Part shown: positions 43,133-52,608 of the stretch, piece after piece
Layout: the number at the start of each line of letters is the position of its first letter
How positions within the stretch are numbered: the first letter of the stretch is position 1
Source: Ureibacillus sinduriensis BLB-1 = JCM 15800
GTDB lineage: Bacteria > Bacillota > Bacilli > Bacillales_A > Planococcaceae
Length of the DNA: 64,000 nt
Reading direction: 5' to 3'
Assembly: GCF_000772955.1 (NCBI RefSeq)
Contig: NZ_JPVO01000052.1
Location: 124,001 to 188,000, forward strand
Position numbers and translations under genes: made by a program
The notes under the pieces: model-generated
The model's input: only the letters and a program-made list of their open reading frames with translations
Told to the model about the DNA's origin: nothing
Databases searched by the model: none

Positions 43133-44080
43133 CTATCTTTCGATTTTCTCACGCGTTCCTAAAAACACTTCAACATCTTCTAAATAGGGTAGTCCTTCAT
43201 TATCGCCTTCCACTTGTACAACCATTGCCCCAACAGCATTGGCTAGTGTGATGGACTTTTCGATAGACCAGTCTTGTATAATGCCATAAAGAAAAGCTGC
43301 ATCAAATCCGTCCCCAGCACCTACTGTATCGACGACCTTGCCGACTTTGAATCCTTCCACTTGAATGAGTCGATTGTTTTCCAAATAGGAAGCCCCCAGT
43401 GCACCATCTTTGACGACCACATGCTTGATATCAAAGTTTTGTAGCGCCTGGATCATCTCATCTTCATTTGAAGTTTCAAACAAGATTTCAAGTTCTTCAC
43501 GGCCGGTCAGTAAAAAATCCACGTATGGCAAATAGCTCAACAACGTTTCCCGGGCTTGTTCTTTTGACCAAAGTTTCAACCGGATATTCGGATCAAAAGA
43601 AACTTTTACACCGTTCTGTTTGGCGATTTTCAATGCTTCTAATATGATTTGGCGGTTTTGTTCAAGTATCGCCGGGAATACTCCCGTAACATGCAAGATT
43701 TTGGCCTTTTTAATATAATCAACCGGCAGCTCCTCTGCCTTAAAAGTCTCGGTCGGGGATTTATGGCGGTAATAAAATGTTTTACTATCGCCTGATGCAT
43801 GAACTTCCTTGAAATTTAGTGATGTCGGATAGTTTTCGATAAGCTTCACTTCCGAAACATCAATCCCTTCCCCACGCACAGTATTGAGTATGTGGCGGCC
43901 AAATTCATCTTTACCCAGTCGGCTAATCCAGCCCGCTTTTAACCCCAGACGTGCACAGCCGATCATCACATTCAATTCCGCCCCGCCAATCTTCCTTTTA
44001 AATCCGTCTACATAGCGTAAAGGGCCTTTAACAGACGGATCAAATGTAATCATGCCGTCTCCAATTGTAATAATATCCAT
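43133..44080 (-). CDS. kdgK: 2-keto-3-deoxygluconate kinase (PfkB family)
   Basis: 315 residues. MDIITIGDGMI at the start, GGAELNVMIGCARLG near 35 and the PfkB signature VDTVGAGDGFDAAFLYG with the catalytic Asp near 250. Phosphorylates 2-keto-3-deoxygluconate with ATP. The open frame extends to 44128, overlapping the SDR gene, but GGAG before the ATG at 44080 and the family N-terminus support the shorter form. Confidence 0.95.
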   Translation of the reverse strand: MDIITIGDGMITFDPSVKGPLRYVDGFKRKIGGAELNVMIGCARLGLKAGWISRLGKDEFGRHILNTVRGEGIDVSEVKLIENYPTSLNFKEVHASGDSKTFYYRHKSPTETFKAEELPVDYIKKAKILHVTGVFPAILEQNRQIILEALKIAKQNGVKVSFDPNIRLKLWSKEQARETLLSYLPYVDFLLTGREELEILFETSNEDEMIQALQNFDIKHVVVKDGALGASYLENNRLIQVEGFKVGKVVDTVGAGDGFDAAFLYGIIQDWSIEKSITLANAVGAMVVQVEGDNEGLPYLEDVEVFLGTREKIER

Positions 44081-44105
44081 ATTATTCAACCTCACTCCAC
44101 TAGAT

Positions 44106-44870
44106 TTAGCGGCCCATCCAGCCTCCATCTACAACTAACACATGGCCTGATACATAATCCGATGCACGGGATGCCAAAAATACAGCTGTTCCCGCTAGAT
44201 CATCCGCTTGTCCCCAACGTCCTGCCGGAATTCGTTCCAAAATCGATTGATTTCGTACATCATCATTACGGAGTGCCTCCGTATTATTCGTTGAAATATA
44301 ACCAGGGGCAATCGCATTCACTTGCACCCCTTTGGATGCCCATTCATTTGCCAATGCTTTTGTCAATCCAGCAATCGCATGCTTGCTTGCCGTATAGCTC
44401 GGCACATTGATGCCACCCTGGAATGATAATAGAGAAGCAATATTAATAATTTTCCCCGCTCCATTTGCAATCATTTGATTTCCGATTGCTTGGCTAAGCA
44501 TGAATACGGAATTGATATTAACATCCATTACTCGATTCCATTCTTGTACGTTATGTGCTGCAGCAGGTTCGCGGTAGATCACTCCTGCATTATTTACTAA
44601 AATATCGATTTGATATTTTGCCAATACAGGCTCCAATTTTGCTCCTAAATTGTCAACATCGCTCAAGTCGATCAGGAATGTTTCGGAAGTGCCGTTTACA
44701 TCGGCGATTTTCTCTTGTGTTTCTTGCATATTATCGCGGTGGCCAACTAAAATTAAGTGGGCTCCCGCAGCTGCAAGCCCGACTGAAATGGCCTGCCCGA
44801 TTCCTGTGCGTGCACCGGTTACTAGTGCCGTTTTACCTTTAAGTGAAAAATAGTCTAATTGAAAACTCAT
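44106..44870 (-). CDS. kduD: 2-dehydro-3-deoxy-D-gluconate 5-dehydrogenase KduD
   Basis: 254 residues. SDR with TGARTGIG (18-25), NNAG, Ser146, Tyr159 and Lys163. Start YFSLKGKTALVTG and end SDYVSGHVLVVDGGWMGR match KduD, which reduces 2,5-diketo-3-deoxygluconate (from KduI) to 2-keto-3-deoxygluconate. It lies directly upstream of kdgK. A second, similar SDR precedes it, so the two may share or divide substrates. Confidence 0.92.
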   Translation of the reverse strand: MSFQLDYFSLKGKTALVTGARTGIGQAISVGLAAAGAHLILVGHRDNMQETQEKIADVNGTSETFLIDLSDVDNLGAKLEPVLAKYQIDILVNNAGVIYREPAAAHNVQEWNRVMDVNINSVFMLSQAIGNQMIANGAGKIINIASLLSFQGGINVPSYTASKHAIAGLTKALANEWASKGVQVNAIAPGYISTNNTEALRNDDVRNQSILERIPAGRWGQADDLAGTAVFLASRASDYVSGHVLVVDGGWMGR

Positions 44871-44954
44871 ATACTTTCTCTCCTTTTGCCTTATAGGGAC
44901 TCTATAAAGTAGTTTTAGTCTGAAAAAGGTTTTCTGACATGGCTCTATTAAATG

Positions 44955-45710
44955 TTATCTGCCCAGCCAGCCACCATCGATTGCGATTGTAAAGCCGTGT
45001 ACGTAATCCGAGGCGCTTGATGCTAAAAAGATGACGGCACCCTGCATATCTTCCCCTGTTCCCCAGCGTCCTGCCGGAATACGATCCAAGATTTGGCGGC
45101 TTCTCACTTCGTCATCAATCAGGGCTTCATTCATATCCGTGGCCATATAACCAGGGGCCACACAGTTTACATTGACACCTTTTGAAGCCCATTCATTTGC
45201 CAAGGATTTAGTGAATTGCATGACCGCCCCCTTGCTTGCTGCATAAGCCGGAACAGTAAAGCCACCCTGGAAAGATAGCAAAGAAGCTAAATTAATAATT
45301 TTTCCGTTTCCCCGTTCCAACATCGGCTTTCCAAAAACTTGGCATAAGCTAAATACAGCGTTCGCATTGACATTCATCACATAATTCCAATCTTCTTGAG
45401 GAAATTCCTCGGATGGGTGCCGTTTCTGGACACCTGCGTTATTCACTAAAATATCAACTTTTCCAAGCTTTTCTTCTATTATAGTTAGGAGCTCTTGATG
45501 CATAGGAATATTGGCGATGTCAAAAGCGATCGATACCGCTTTAACACCGAATTGTTTCAATTCACTTACAACTTCCGGACATTCTCCCCTGGAGACAATT
45601 GCTACATTGGCTCCCGCTTCAGCCAAGCCAAGCGCGATACTCTTTCCCAATCCGCGGCTGCCCCCTGTGACGACGGCATTTTTACCTGTCAAATCAAATA
45701 ATCGGTGCAT
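44955..45710 (-). CDS. Second KduD-like SDR of the uronate operon
   Basis: 251 residues. SDR with TGGSRGLG (15-22), NNAG, Ser143, Tyr156 and Lys160; the ending SDYVHGFTIAIDGGWLGR is KduD/gluconate-5-dehydrogenase-like. About half the residues match the downstream KduD by eye. Candidate roles are a second KduD, a gluconate 5-dehydrogenase or a mannonate/uronate reductase (UxuB-type SDRs occur in Bacilli). Start at 45710 from AGGAGGG upstream. It follows the alcohol dehydrogenase gene closely. Confidence 0.87.
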   Translation of the reverse strand: MHRLFDLTGKNAVVTGGSRGLGKSIALGLAEAGANVAIVSRGECPEVVSELKQFGVKAVSIAFDIANIPMHQELLTIIEEKLGKVDILVNNAGVQKRHPSEEFPQEDWNYVMNVNANAVFSLCQVFGKPMLERGNGKIINLASLLSFQGGFTVPAYAASKGAVMQFTKSLANEWASKGVNVNCVAPGYMATDMNEALIDDEVRSRQILDRIPAGRWGTGEDMQGAVIFLASSASDYVHGFTIAIDGGWLGR

Positions 45711-45720
45711 GAATTCCCTC

Positions 45721-46722
45721 CTAAAACGCGTACAATACTTTAATGGCATTCGTTGGTGTTGTCAGTAATTCGAAACCATCCATGGCTTCTTCGGGCCTTA
45801 AAACATGGGTAATAATTTCAGAGAACTGTGGAACCTTTTTTAGTAAATCCAGTGCCAATTCGATATCTCGTTTTGTATAAACCCGAACGAATTGGACCGA
45901 CAATTCTTTGAACATCCCTTGAATTAAATTCATTTCGGTCGGTTTTTTATAAGCTGCCACCACAACAATGGTCCCCTGAACCTTGACGACTTCTGTTGCT
46001 TCTTTGATGACAGCCGGGTGACCCGCACAGTCGAATACATAATCCACTCCGGCGTTCCCTGTCATTTCCGCCAACTTTTCCACGACATTATCTTTCAAGG
46101 AATGCAGTGTTTGGAAACCTAATTCACCGGCTTTTTGAAGTCGGTGTTCATTTGCCTCAATGACAATTACTTCCGATGCTCCGTAAGCTCTTAATGTCAA
46201 AGCTACACATAAACCGATTGTTCCCGCACCATACACCACCGCGCGATCCCCCACCAAAAACTTTGCCGTTCTGACGGCATGCACAGCTACGGCTATAGGC
46301 TCCGAAAGTGCGCCAAGTTCAAGTGAAACGCTTTGCGGCAATGGAATGACTTTATCTTCTTTGACGGCAACATATTCTGCCATGCCACCATCAACATCAA
46401 TCCCCACCAATTTCAAATCCTCGCATACGTGGGATTGCCCCGTGCTGCATGGAATACATGTACCGCAGCTAATCAAAGGATTGACTGTCACTTTTGTGCC
46501 CACTGGGTATTTCGGATGCTCGCTTTCTATCGTTGCGGAAAATTCATGTCCGAGAATAAGGGGAGCTTGTGCCCTGGGGTGTGTACCCGCGAAAATATTC
46601 AGATCTGTTCCACAAATCCCCGCGAAAGCATTTTTTAGTAGCACATATCCTTTTGGCACAACTGGTCTATCTACTTCTCTACATTCAACTGTGTTAGGCG
46701 CAGTGTAAACAATTGCTCTCAC
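45721..46722 (-). CDS. Zinc alcohol dehydrogenase (YjmD/sorbitol-dehydrogenase-like)
   Basis: 333 residues. Catalytic zinc ligands Cys37 (CGTD), His59 and Glu60 (GHEF); structural zinc from Cys86, Cys89, Cys92 and Cys100; NAD-binding GAGTIG near 165. Such medium-chain dehydrogenases oxidise polyols or sugar acids; B. subtilis YjmD sits in the exu uronate locus, supporting a sugar-acid oxidation role here. Exact substrate unknown. Stop codon is 11 bases before the next start. Confidence 0.9.
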   Translation of the reverse strand: MRAIVYTAPNTVECREVDRPVVPKGYVLLKNAFAGICGTDLNIFAGTHPRAQAPLILGHEFSATIESEHPKYPVGTKVTVNPLISCGTCIPCSTGQSHVCEDLKLVGIDVDGGMAEYVAVKEDKVIPLPQSVSLELGALSEPIAVAVHAVRTAKFLVGDRAVVYGAGTIGLCVALTLRAYGASEVIVIEANEHRLQKAGELGFQTLHSLKDNVVEKLAEMTGNAGVDYVFDCAGHPAVIKEATEVVKVQGTIVVVAAYKKPTEMNLIQGMFKELSVQFVRVYTKRDIELALDLLKKVPQFSEIITHVLRPEEAMDGFELLTTPTNAIKVLYAF

Positions 46723-46815
46723 GCTCTTTGTCCTCCTTTTATGGATTTGGCACTCATATGACTAGAAAAGCGACCAAAAGTACCTTTACTGAATACCTTT
46801 GGACGCCTCTTTTTG

Positions 46816-48123
46816 CTATTTAATAAGTCCAAATACCTTTGGTAACCATAGTGAAAGTTCCGGAATATACGTGACAATCAAAAGGACCACGATTGTTACG
46901 GCAAAAAATGGTATCAATGGGCGTATGACTTGCTCGATTTTCAATTTTGCTACCCGCGCTCCTACAAATAGGACAGGTCCTACCGGCGGAGTAATCGTAC
47001 CAATACTTAAGTTGAAAACAACCATGATTCCGAAATGTACCGGATCCATGCCGAACTGTGTAACGATCGGCAAGAAAATAGGAGTGAAAATTAAAATAGC
47101 CGGTGTTGGATCCATGAATGTTCCAACGATTAAAAGAACGATATTCATGATGATCAAAATAACAATCATACTATCCGTGAACCCTAGTAGCGTGTCGGCA
47201 ATCAATCTAGGGATACCTGTAAATGACATCACCCATGACATAATTGTCGAAACACCGATCAAGAAAATTACGATGGCCGTTGTACGAGTGGATTCCATCA
47301 ATATTCTTGGCAAATCTTTGATTTTGATCGTTTTATAGATAAAGGATAGTAATAGTGCATAGACTACGGCAATGGCCGAGCCCTCCGTAGCGGTAAAGGC
47401 ACCGTAAATGATCCCGCCAATCACGATGATGATCAGTAATAGTGATGGTATCGCATCGATAAAAACTTTTAATGCTACCTTGAACGGAACTTTTTCATTA
47501 CTTTTATAACCTCTTCGCTTCGCTATTACGTAAGCAGCAATCATACAAGCGATTCCCCATAAAATCCCCGGTATGTATCCTGCCATGAATAATGCCGCAA
47601 TCGATGTACCACCACTTACTAGTGAAAATACAATCAGTGTGTTACTCGGAGGGATCAACATGCCTGTTGGTGCAGATGCGATATTGACAGCCGCACTAAA
47701 CGCACGATCATAACCCTCTTTTTCCTGCATAGGGGCCATTGTCGAGCCAACTGCAGCTGCTGCTGCAACCCCTGATCCAGAGATGGAACCAAACATCATA
47801 TTGGCCAATACATTCGTTTGCGCCAATGATCCGGGCATGCGTCCAGATATGACTTTCGCGCAATTAACCAACCTCATGGCTATCCCGCCGTTATTCATAA
47901 TGACCCCGGCCAATATGAAGAAAGGAATGGCCAACAGCGTAAATGAGTTCATTCCTGTAAACATTCGTTGTGCCGAAGTTTGAAGTGCATTTGCCGGATC
48001 CAGCATCGAAAACATCGCAAGCATTGATGCAATTCCGACACTAATACTGATCGGTGCACCGATTATGAGAAAAAATGCTACCCCTGCAAATAAAATTAAA
48101 CCTGCTATCCCTGCTGACATCAT
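46816..48123 (-). CDS. dctM: TRAP transporter large permease (DctM family)
   Basis: 435 residues with 12-14 helices. LAIPFFILAGVIMNNGGIAMRL, FGSISGSGVAAAAAVGSTMAP and GMLIPPSNTLIVF are typical DctM segments. With DctQ and DctP it forms a sodium-driven importer of carboxylated sugars. In this operon the likely substrate is a uronate or unsaturated uronate, as inferred from neighbouring kdu genes. Confidence 0.95.
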   Translation of the reverse strand: MMSAGIAGLILFAGVAFFLIIGAPISISVGIASMLAMFSMLDPANALQTSAQRMFTGMNSFTLLAIPFFILAGVIMNNGGIAMRLVNCAKVISGRMPGSLAQTNVLANMMFGSISGSGVAAAAAVGSTMAPMQEKEGYDRAFSAAVNIASAPTGMLIPPSNTLIVFSLVSGGTSIAALFMAGYIPGILWGIACMIAAYVIAKRRGYKSNEKVPFKVALKVFIDAIPSLLLIIIVIGGIIYGAFTATEGSAIAVVYALLLSFIYKTIKIKDLPRILMESTRTTAIVIFLIGVSTIMSWVMSFTGIPRLIADTLLGFTDSMIVILIIMNIVLLIVGTFMDPTPAILIFTPIFLPIVTQFGMDPVHFGIMVVFNLSIGTITPPVGPVLFVGARVAKLKIEQVIRPLIPFFAVTIVVLLIVTYIPELSLWLPKVFGLIK

Positions 48124-48146
48124 CTGTCATACCTCCCCTCTCGCCA

Positions 48147-48632
48147 TTACATAATTTCTAGTGGTTTTTTATTTTTTACGATAGTATAAATATTGTAAAG
48201 GCAATAGAATATGATGATTACCCCACAAATCGGCATTACAGAGTATAAGTAACCAACTGGTATGTGTAATGCTGCGGACATTTGCGTCCATGCCAATTTA
48301 GTAATTGTTAAGCCACCAGAAAGTAATACAAGAGCTGAGAAAACGATAATGCTTAGTTCAATAAAAATTTGGACTGCCATTTTGAATTTTTTCGGCAAAG
48401 CATCCTGGATGAACTCGATACGCATATGCCCATTTTCCCCAAATACATAAGCCGCTCCAAAAAGCACCAACCAGACAAAACAATATTTTGCCAACTCCTC
48501 AGAGAAAGTACTCGGGTTGTTCAAGATAAACCGTGTGAAAACTTGCCATGTAACAAGGAGAACTAATGCGCCGAATAATCCGACGCATATCATTGATAAA
48601 ATCTTATCAAGCCATTTTTTGACTGTTTCCAT
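48147..48632 (-). CDS. dctQ: TRAP transporter small permease (DctQ family)
   Basis: 161 residues with four helices. NPSTFSEELAKYCFVWLVLFGA is the usual DctQ motif (W-x-E-E-x-x-R-type region). Partner of the adjacent DctM; genes are 23 bases apart. Confidence 0.94.
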   Translation of the reverse strand: METVKKWLDKILSMICVGLFGALVLLVTWQVFTRFILNNPSTFSEELAKYCFVWLVLFGAAYVFGENGHMRIEFIQDALPKKFKMAVQIFIELSIIVFSALVLLSGGLTITKLAWTQMSAALHIPVGYLYSVMPICGVIIIFYCLYNIYTIVKNKKPLEIM

Positions 48633-48648
48633 CTGAAATCACCACCAC

Positions 48649-49683
48649 TTATTTTGCTGCTTCGCGAACTTTTTCATATAACGCTTTTGCACTTTCAGAA
48701 GCCAACTTTTCCTCAACAACTGATTCAGTAGCTTGACGGAACAGTTCAACATCTACTTCATTGAATTTTGCACCAGCTGCTTCAGCGTCGGCAATCGCTT
48801 TTTGCACGTCTTCTTCCCACATTTCAACTTCACGTTCAATTGCAACTGCTAGTTCTTCTTTAAAGATTTCTTGGTGTTCTTCACTCATACCATCAAATAA
48901 AGTTGAGTTGATCAGCAAGTAGTCCGGGAACATTAAGTGTTTCGTGTAAGAATAGTAAGGCGCAATTTCAGCATGTTTAAGGTTGGAATAAATAAGCTCG
49001 TTATTTTCCCCTCCATCAATTACTCCTGATTGAATTGCTGTATACACTTCACCTTGGCCCATCGGTGTACCTGTCCCACCCATTTGTTCCATCATTTTAA
49101 TATTTGTATCCGACTCAATAATACGAATCTTCAATCCTTTTAAATCTTCCGGAGTATTGATAGGTTTTTCACTGTTGTAAACGTTACGGACTCCCGAGTG
49201 GAAAGCCCCAGTTATAAATAACCCTTGATCCTTCAATGAAGAATATAAATCCCCCACTACCTCCTGGTCATTCAATACGGACATTTGATGTTCCGCCGAT
49301 TCAAAAACATATGGCAAATTAAATACTGCAAAGTCTTCATTGAAGTTTTCCAATAAGCTTCCCGCAACAATTGACATCTGGATTGTGCCGGATTGTACTA
49401 ATTCGATTGTTTCGCGTTGTGCACCCAACAATTCATTTGGGAAAATCTCGATTTCATATGCCCCATTTGTACGTTCTTTAAATTTTTCGCCAAACTCTTC
49501 CAACGCTTTATATTGCGGATGATTCTCCGGTTGGTTGAACGCCACTTTCAATACTTGCGTTTCACCGCTTGAAGTTCCCCCAGCGTCAGTAGCGCCTGAT
49601 TCCCCCCCGCCACAAGCTGCCAAAATAGTTAGTGCTAATCCGATAACCCCTAAAAACAATAATTGTTTGAATGATTTTTTCAT
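48649..49683 (-). CDS. dctP: TRAP substrate-binding lipoprotein (DctP family)
   Basis: 344 residues. Signal peptide with lipobox LAAC, then the DctP fold with QPENHPQYKALEEFGEKFK, LGAQRETIELVQSG and YTAIQSGVIDGGEN, which contains the residues that line the binding pocket. KGLKIRIIES carries the arginine that normally holds the substrate carboxylate. Lipid-anchored outside the membrane; captures a uronate-type ligand for DctQM. Confidence 0.94.
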   Translation of the reverse strand: MKKSFKQLLFLGVIGLALTILAACGGGESGATDAGGTSSGETQVLKVAFNQPENHPQYKALEEFGEKFKERTNGAYEIEIFPNELLGAQRETIELVQSGTIQMSIVAGSLLENFNEDFAVFNLPYVFESAEHQMSVLNDQEVVGDLYSSLKDQGLFITGAFHSGVRNVYNSEKPINTPEDLKGLKIRIIESDTNIKMMEQMGGTGTPMGQGEVYTAIQSGVIDGGENNELIYSNLKHAEIAPYYSYTKHLMFPDYLLINSTLFDGMSEEHQEIFKEELAVAIEREVEMWEEDVQKAIADAEAAGAKFNEVDVELFRQATESVVEEKLASESAKALYEKVREAAK

Positions 49684-49704
49684 CTTGGTCCCCCCAAAAT
49701 AGAG

Positions 49705-50661
49705 TTATATTTTATTAACAGGATAATGAAGCTCTTCATTCTTCACATATCTCACTGCTTCTTCCGCAACTTTTCTTTTCAATTCCTGTGCTGCTTGCTC
49801 CGAATACCAGGCCATATGCGGTGTACAAATGAATTGCTCCAACTCGAGCAATGGAGAGTGTGAATCAATCGGCTCTTTCACCGCCACATCCAAAGCTGCC
49901 CCCGCGATTTTTTTGGAACGGAGTGCTTCATATAAAGCCTCCTCATCGACAATGCCACCCCGGGAGACATTGATCAAATAGCTAGTGGACTTCATCTTTT
50001 CAAGCACATCCGCATCAATTAAATTCATTGCCTGATCGGATGGGCAGTGTATGGAAACAACATCAGCCTGCGCAATAAGTTGCTCAAACTCTACAAATTC
50101 AATAAACGATAAAGTAGAATCGTGTTTTTTCTGCTCCGATGAAATATCGTAGGCGATGACTTTACAGCCCAGTGCATGCACTTTTTTCGCAAATTCCGCA
50201 CCGATGCGTCCCACGCCTACAATCCCGACGATTTGTTCGCTATGGCGGAATATTGGGATACTTGCTTGATAATCCCATTGCCCCGCTTTTACAAGCCGCT
50301 CCATTTTCGAAATCTTCCTTGTAAGCGCTAGCATTAATGCCAAAGCATGATCTGCAACTTCATGCGTGCCATAATCGGGAACATTGCAAATCTGGACCCC
50401 ATATTTTGTTGCTGCAGATAGGTCGATATTATTCACCCCTACACCATAACGGACGATCAATTTCAAGTTCGGCAATTTTGCAAAAACCTTTTCAGTGAAT
50501 GGTGCATACTGATTTACAATGACCACCGCTTCTTGGCAATTGTGGATTAGATCCTCTTCCGTTTGATTTTGTTGTTGTTCAAACAAAACCTGATTTTCCA
50601 AGAAAATGCGTTGTTCAATCTCAATATCAGCGTGGTCACAGTCGGAAATAATTACTTTCAT
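49705..50661 (-). CDS. D-isomer-specific 2-hydroxyacid dehydrogenase, CtBP-like
   Basis: 318 residues. Rossmann GVGRIG at 149-154, catalytic Arg in NVSRGGIVDEE and C-terminal His in CTPHMAWYSE. The HxxW form and the YGVGVNNIDLS stretch are those of CtBP-like dehydrogenases. Probably reduces or oxidises a sugar-derived 2-oxo/2-hydroxy acid; its exact step in uronate breakdown is not known. Sits between kduI and dctP, 20 and 21 bases from each. Confidence 0.9.
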   Translation of the reverse strand: MKVIISDCDHADIEIEQRIFLENQVLFEQQQNQTEEDLIHNCQEAVVIVNQYAPFTEKVFAKLPNLKLIVRYGVGVNNIDLSAATKYGVQICNVPDYGTHEVADHALALMLALTRKISKMERLVKAGQWDYQASIPIFRHSEQIVGIVGVGRIGAEFAKKVHALGCKVIAYDISSEQKKHDSTLSFIEFVEFEQLIAQADVVSIHCPSDQAMNLIDADVLEKMKSTSYLINVSRGGIVDEEALYEALRSKKIAGAALDVAVKEPIDSHSPLLELEQFICTPHMAWYSEQAAQELKRKVAEEAVRYVKNEELHYPVNKI

Positions 50662-50681
50662 TTGTCATCACCCATCCAATG

Positions 50682-51515
50682 CTATTTCAAATCTTTCATT
50701 GCTACGTGATCCATATCATCAAAATCCAAGTTCTCTCCGCACATTCCCCAAATGAACGTATAATTTTTTGTGCCGATGCCGGAGTGAATGGACCAACTTG
50801 GCGACAATACCGCTTGCTCATTCGCCATTACAATATGGCGGGTTTCATTTGGCTGCCCCATCAAGTGGAATACTCGTGTATCTTCTTCCATATCGAAATA
50901 GAAATAGACTTCCATACGGCGTTCATGTGTATGGCATGGCATCGTATTCCAACCGCTGCCTTCTTCAAGTACAGTCATGCCCATACTTAATTGGCAAGTT
51001 TCCAATACATCAGGGTGTATGTATTGATTGATGACACGTTTATTCATGTTGCCGTCAGTTCCCATTGGTCGTTTAATCGCTTTTTCTTGATCAATTTTGA
51101 CTGTCGGGTATTTCGCATGTGCCGGACAGCAATTAATGTAAAATTTTGCTGGATTATTAGAATCAACGGATTCAAAATACAGCTCTTCCGTCCCTCTACC
51201 AATATATAAAGCTTCTTTATTACCGATGTCGTACGTATCTCCATCGCAAACAATACGTCCAGGGCCGCCAACGTTGATCACGCCCATCTCGCGTCGCTCC
51301 AAAAAGTATTTTGCAGCCAATTCTTTCCCGGCATCCAACGTAACTTTTTGATCAATCGGATAAATCCCGCCATAAATAATGCGATCTACATGGCTATAGC
51401 TCAATGTGCCTGCATTTTCTACGAACAGTTTTTCCATCAAAAACTCTTCTCTTAATTTTTCAGTTGTGTAATGTTTCACATCTTCAGGATGGTGTGCATA
51501 AATAATTTTCATCAT
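50682..51515 (-). CDS. kduI: 5-dehydro-4-deoxy-D-glucuronate isomerase KduI
   Basis: 277 residues, cupin-fold isomerase. Zinc ligands by spacing are His195, His197 and Glu202 ([12 protein letters not shown]) and His244. [20 protein letters not shown] is the typical start. Converts 5-keto-4-deoxyuronate to 2,5-diketo-3-deoxygluconate. First gene of the ten-gene operon, with AGGAGG before the ATG, a strong promoter at 51597-51625 and a cre-like site in the leader. Confidence 0.96.
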   Translation of the reverse strand: MMKIIYAHHPEDVKHYTTEKLREEFLMEKLFVENAGTLSYSHVDRIIYGGIYPIDQKVTLDAGKELAAKYFLERREMGVINVGGPGRIVCDGDTYDIGNKEALYIGRGTEELYFESVDSNNPAKFYINCCPAHAKYPTVKIDQEKAIKRPMGTDGNMNKRVINQYIHPDVLETCQLSMGMTVLEEGSGWNTMPCHTHERRMEVYFYFDMEEDTRVFHLMGQPNETRHIVMANEQAVLSPSWSIHSGIGTKNYTFIWGMCGENLDFDDMDHVAMKDLK

Positions 51516-51534
51516 TTTTTTCCTCCTTTTATCA

Positions 51535-51548
51535 AGAAAGCGCTATCA
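51535..51548. promoter_or_regulatory. Candidate cre (CcpA) site in the kdu leader
   Basis: AGAAAGCGCTATCA matches TGWAANCGNTNWCA at 13 of 14, 20 bases upstream of kduI and downstream of the promoter, so it would act as a roadblock site. Confidence 0.65.
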
Positions 51549-51596
51549 GAAAGCATATTGTTCCACATCGTAGAACTCAGTTCCAATTTATAAATA

Positions 51597-51625
51597 ATTA
51601 TATGTGCAAAAATTTGCAATTACAA
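51597..51625 (-). promoter_or_regulatory. kdu operon promoter with palindrome in the spacer
   Basis: Minus-strand TTGTAA (51625-51620), 17 bases, consensus TATAAT (51602-51597). The spacer contains TGCAAAAATTTGCA (51605-51618), a perfect palindrome and likely KdgR operator. Confidence 0.78.
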
Positions 51626-51651
51626 GAAGAAATTAATTTTTCTGCAAATTG

Positions 51652-51666
51652 TAATAACAGTTATTA
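51652..51666. promoter_or_regulatory. Palindrome upstream of kdgR
   Basis: TAATAACAGTTATTA is a perfect 7-1-7 palindrome; TGCAAATTGTA just before it (51643-51653) resembles the site in the kdu promoter. Candidate autoregulatory operator. Confidence 0.5.
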
Positions 51667-51755
51667 ACTTTTTGAGATATCATTTACAAATCAATAGTTT
51701 TTCGAATATGATTGATAAAGGCTACGAATTTTTTAGAAATGGTGGAGAAATAAAA

Positions 51756-52517
51756 ATGGCAACTGTACAATCTATTGAACGTGCTTTTATGATATTAGAA
51801 TATTTATCTGAGCACCCAAACGGTATGCAGATCACAAAACTGGCAACTGAAACTAAATTATCGAAAAGTACTGTTCATCGATTACTTTCCACTCTGATTG
51901 AGTTGCAATATGTCCGGAAAGACAGTGAAACCGACCGCTACTATCTGAGTTACCGCACGTTGTATCTAACCCGGAATATTTTAAGCAACTCCAGTTTGAT
52001 CACAGTGGCAAGACCATTATTGGAAAACTTGGTGAAGGAAATTAACGAAACAGTGCATTTATGTGTGGAAGAAAATGAAGAAGTCGTATATGTCGACAAA
52101 ATCGAAAGCAATCAAACAATCCGCATGTATTCACGCATCGGCAGCCGTGCACCGATGTATTGTACAGGTGTCGGGAAAATGATGTTATCAGGAAAAGACG
52201 AACATACACTGAATGAAATCATCTCAAGAATTCGTTTTACCAAACGCACAAACTACACCATTTTAACGCCCACCGATTTACTTCATGAAATTTCAAATAT
52301 ACGAAAAAACGGCTATTCGCTCGACAATATAGAAAACGAAGAAGGGATCCGCTGCATCGCTGCACCGATTTATGATTTCAGCGGAAAAATCATCGCTAGC
52401 TTTAGCATTTCCGGTCCAAGTACGAGAGTAACGATGGACAGAATAGAGAACGAATTGGCAAAGAAAATATTAAATACATCAAGAGCAATCTCCTCCCGGC
52501 TTGGGTATGTACAATAA
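51756..52517 (+). CDS. kdgR: IclR-family regulator, KdgR-like
   Basis: 254 residues: N-terminal winged helix (GMQITKLATETKLSKSTVHRLL) and IclR effector domain (about 75-250) with SRAPMYCTGVGKMMLSG and GIRCIAAPIYDFSGKIIA. ATG at 51756 with GGAG upstream; the longer frame from 51672 crosses the palindromes. Divergent from kduI, so likely the repressor of the uronate operon, released by 2-keto-3-deoxygluconate as known for KdgR. Confidence 0.92.
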   Translation: MATVQSIERAFMILEYLSEHPNGMQITKLATETKLSKSTVHRLLSTLIELQYVRKDSETDRYYLSYRTLYLTRNILSNSSLITVARPLLENLVKEINETVHLCVEENEEVVYVDKIESNQTIRMYSRIGSRAPMYCTGVGKMMLSGKDEHTLNEIISRIRFTKRTNYTILTPTDLLHEISNIRKNGYSLDNIENEEGIRCIAAPIYDFSGKIIASFSISGPSTRVTMDRIENELAKKILNTSRAISSRLGYVQ

Positions 52518-52550
52518 GATTGGCCGAGGCAAAATCCCAATAGCAAAAAA

Positions 52551-52597
52551 TAAGGATATTACGCAAGAGGCAGACCTCTGACGCAATATCCTTTTTG
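52551..52597. terminator. Bidirectional terminator kdgR / chemoreceptor (GGATATTGC family)
   Basis: GGATATT-a-CG / CG-c-AATATCC arms with an inner AGAGG-caga-CCTCT stem, then CCTTTTT on plus; A-run on the left for the minus gene. Confidence 0.85.
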
Positions 52598-52608
52598 ATA
52601 TCGTTTTG

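Noticed and set aside
45495-45768. Plus-strand frames inside the uronate operon (and similar frames along most minus-strand genes)
   Set aside because: They are antisense shadows of well-supported genes and have no ribosome sites or family features.
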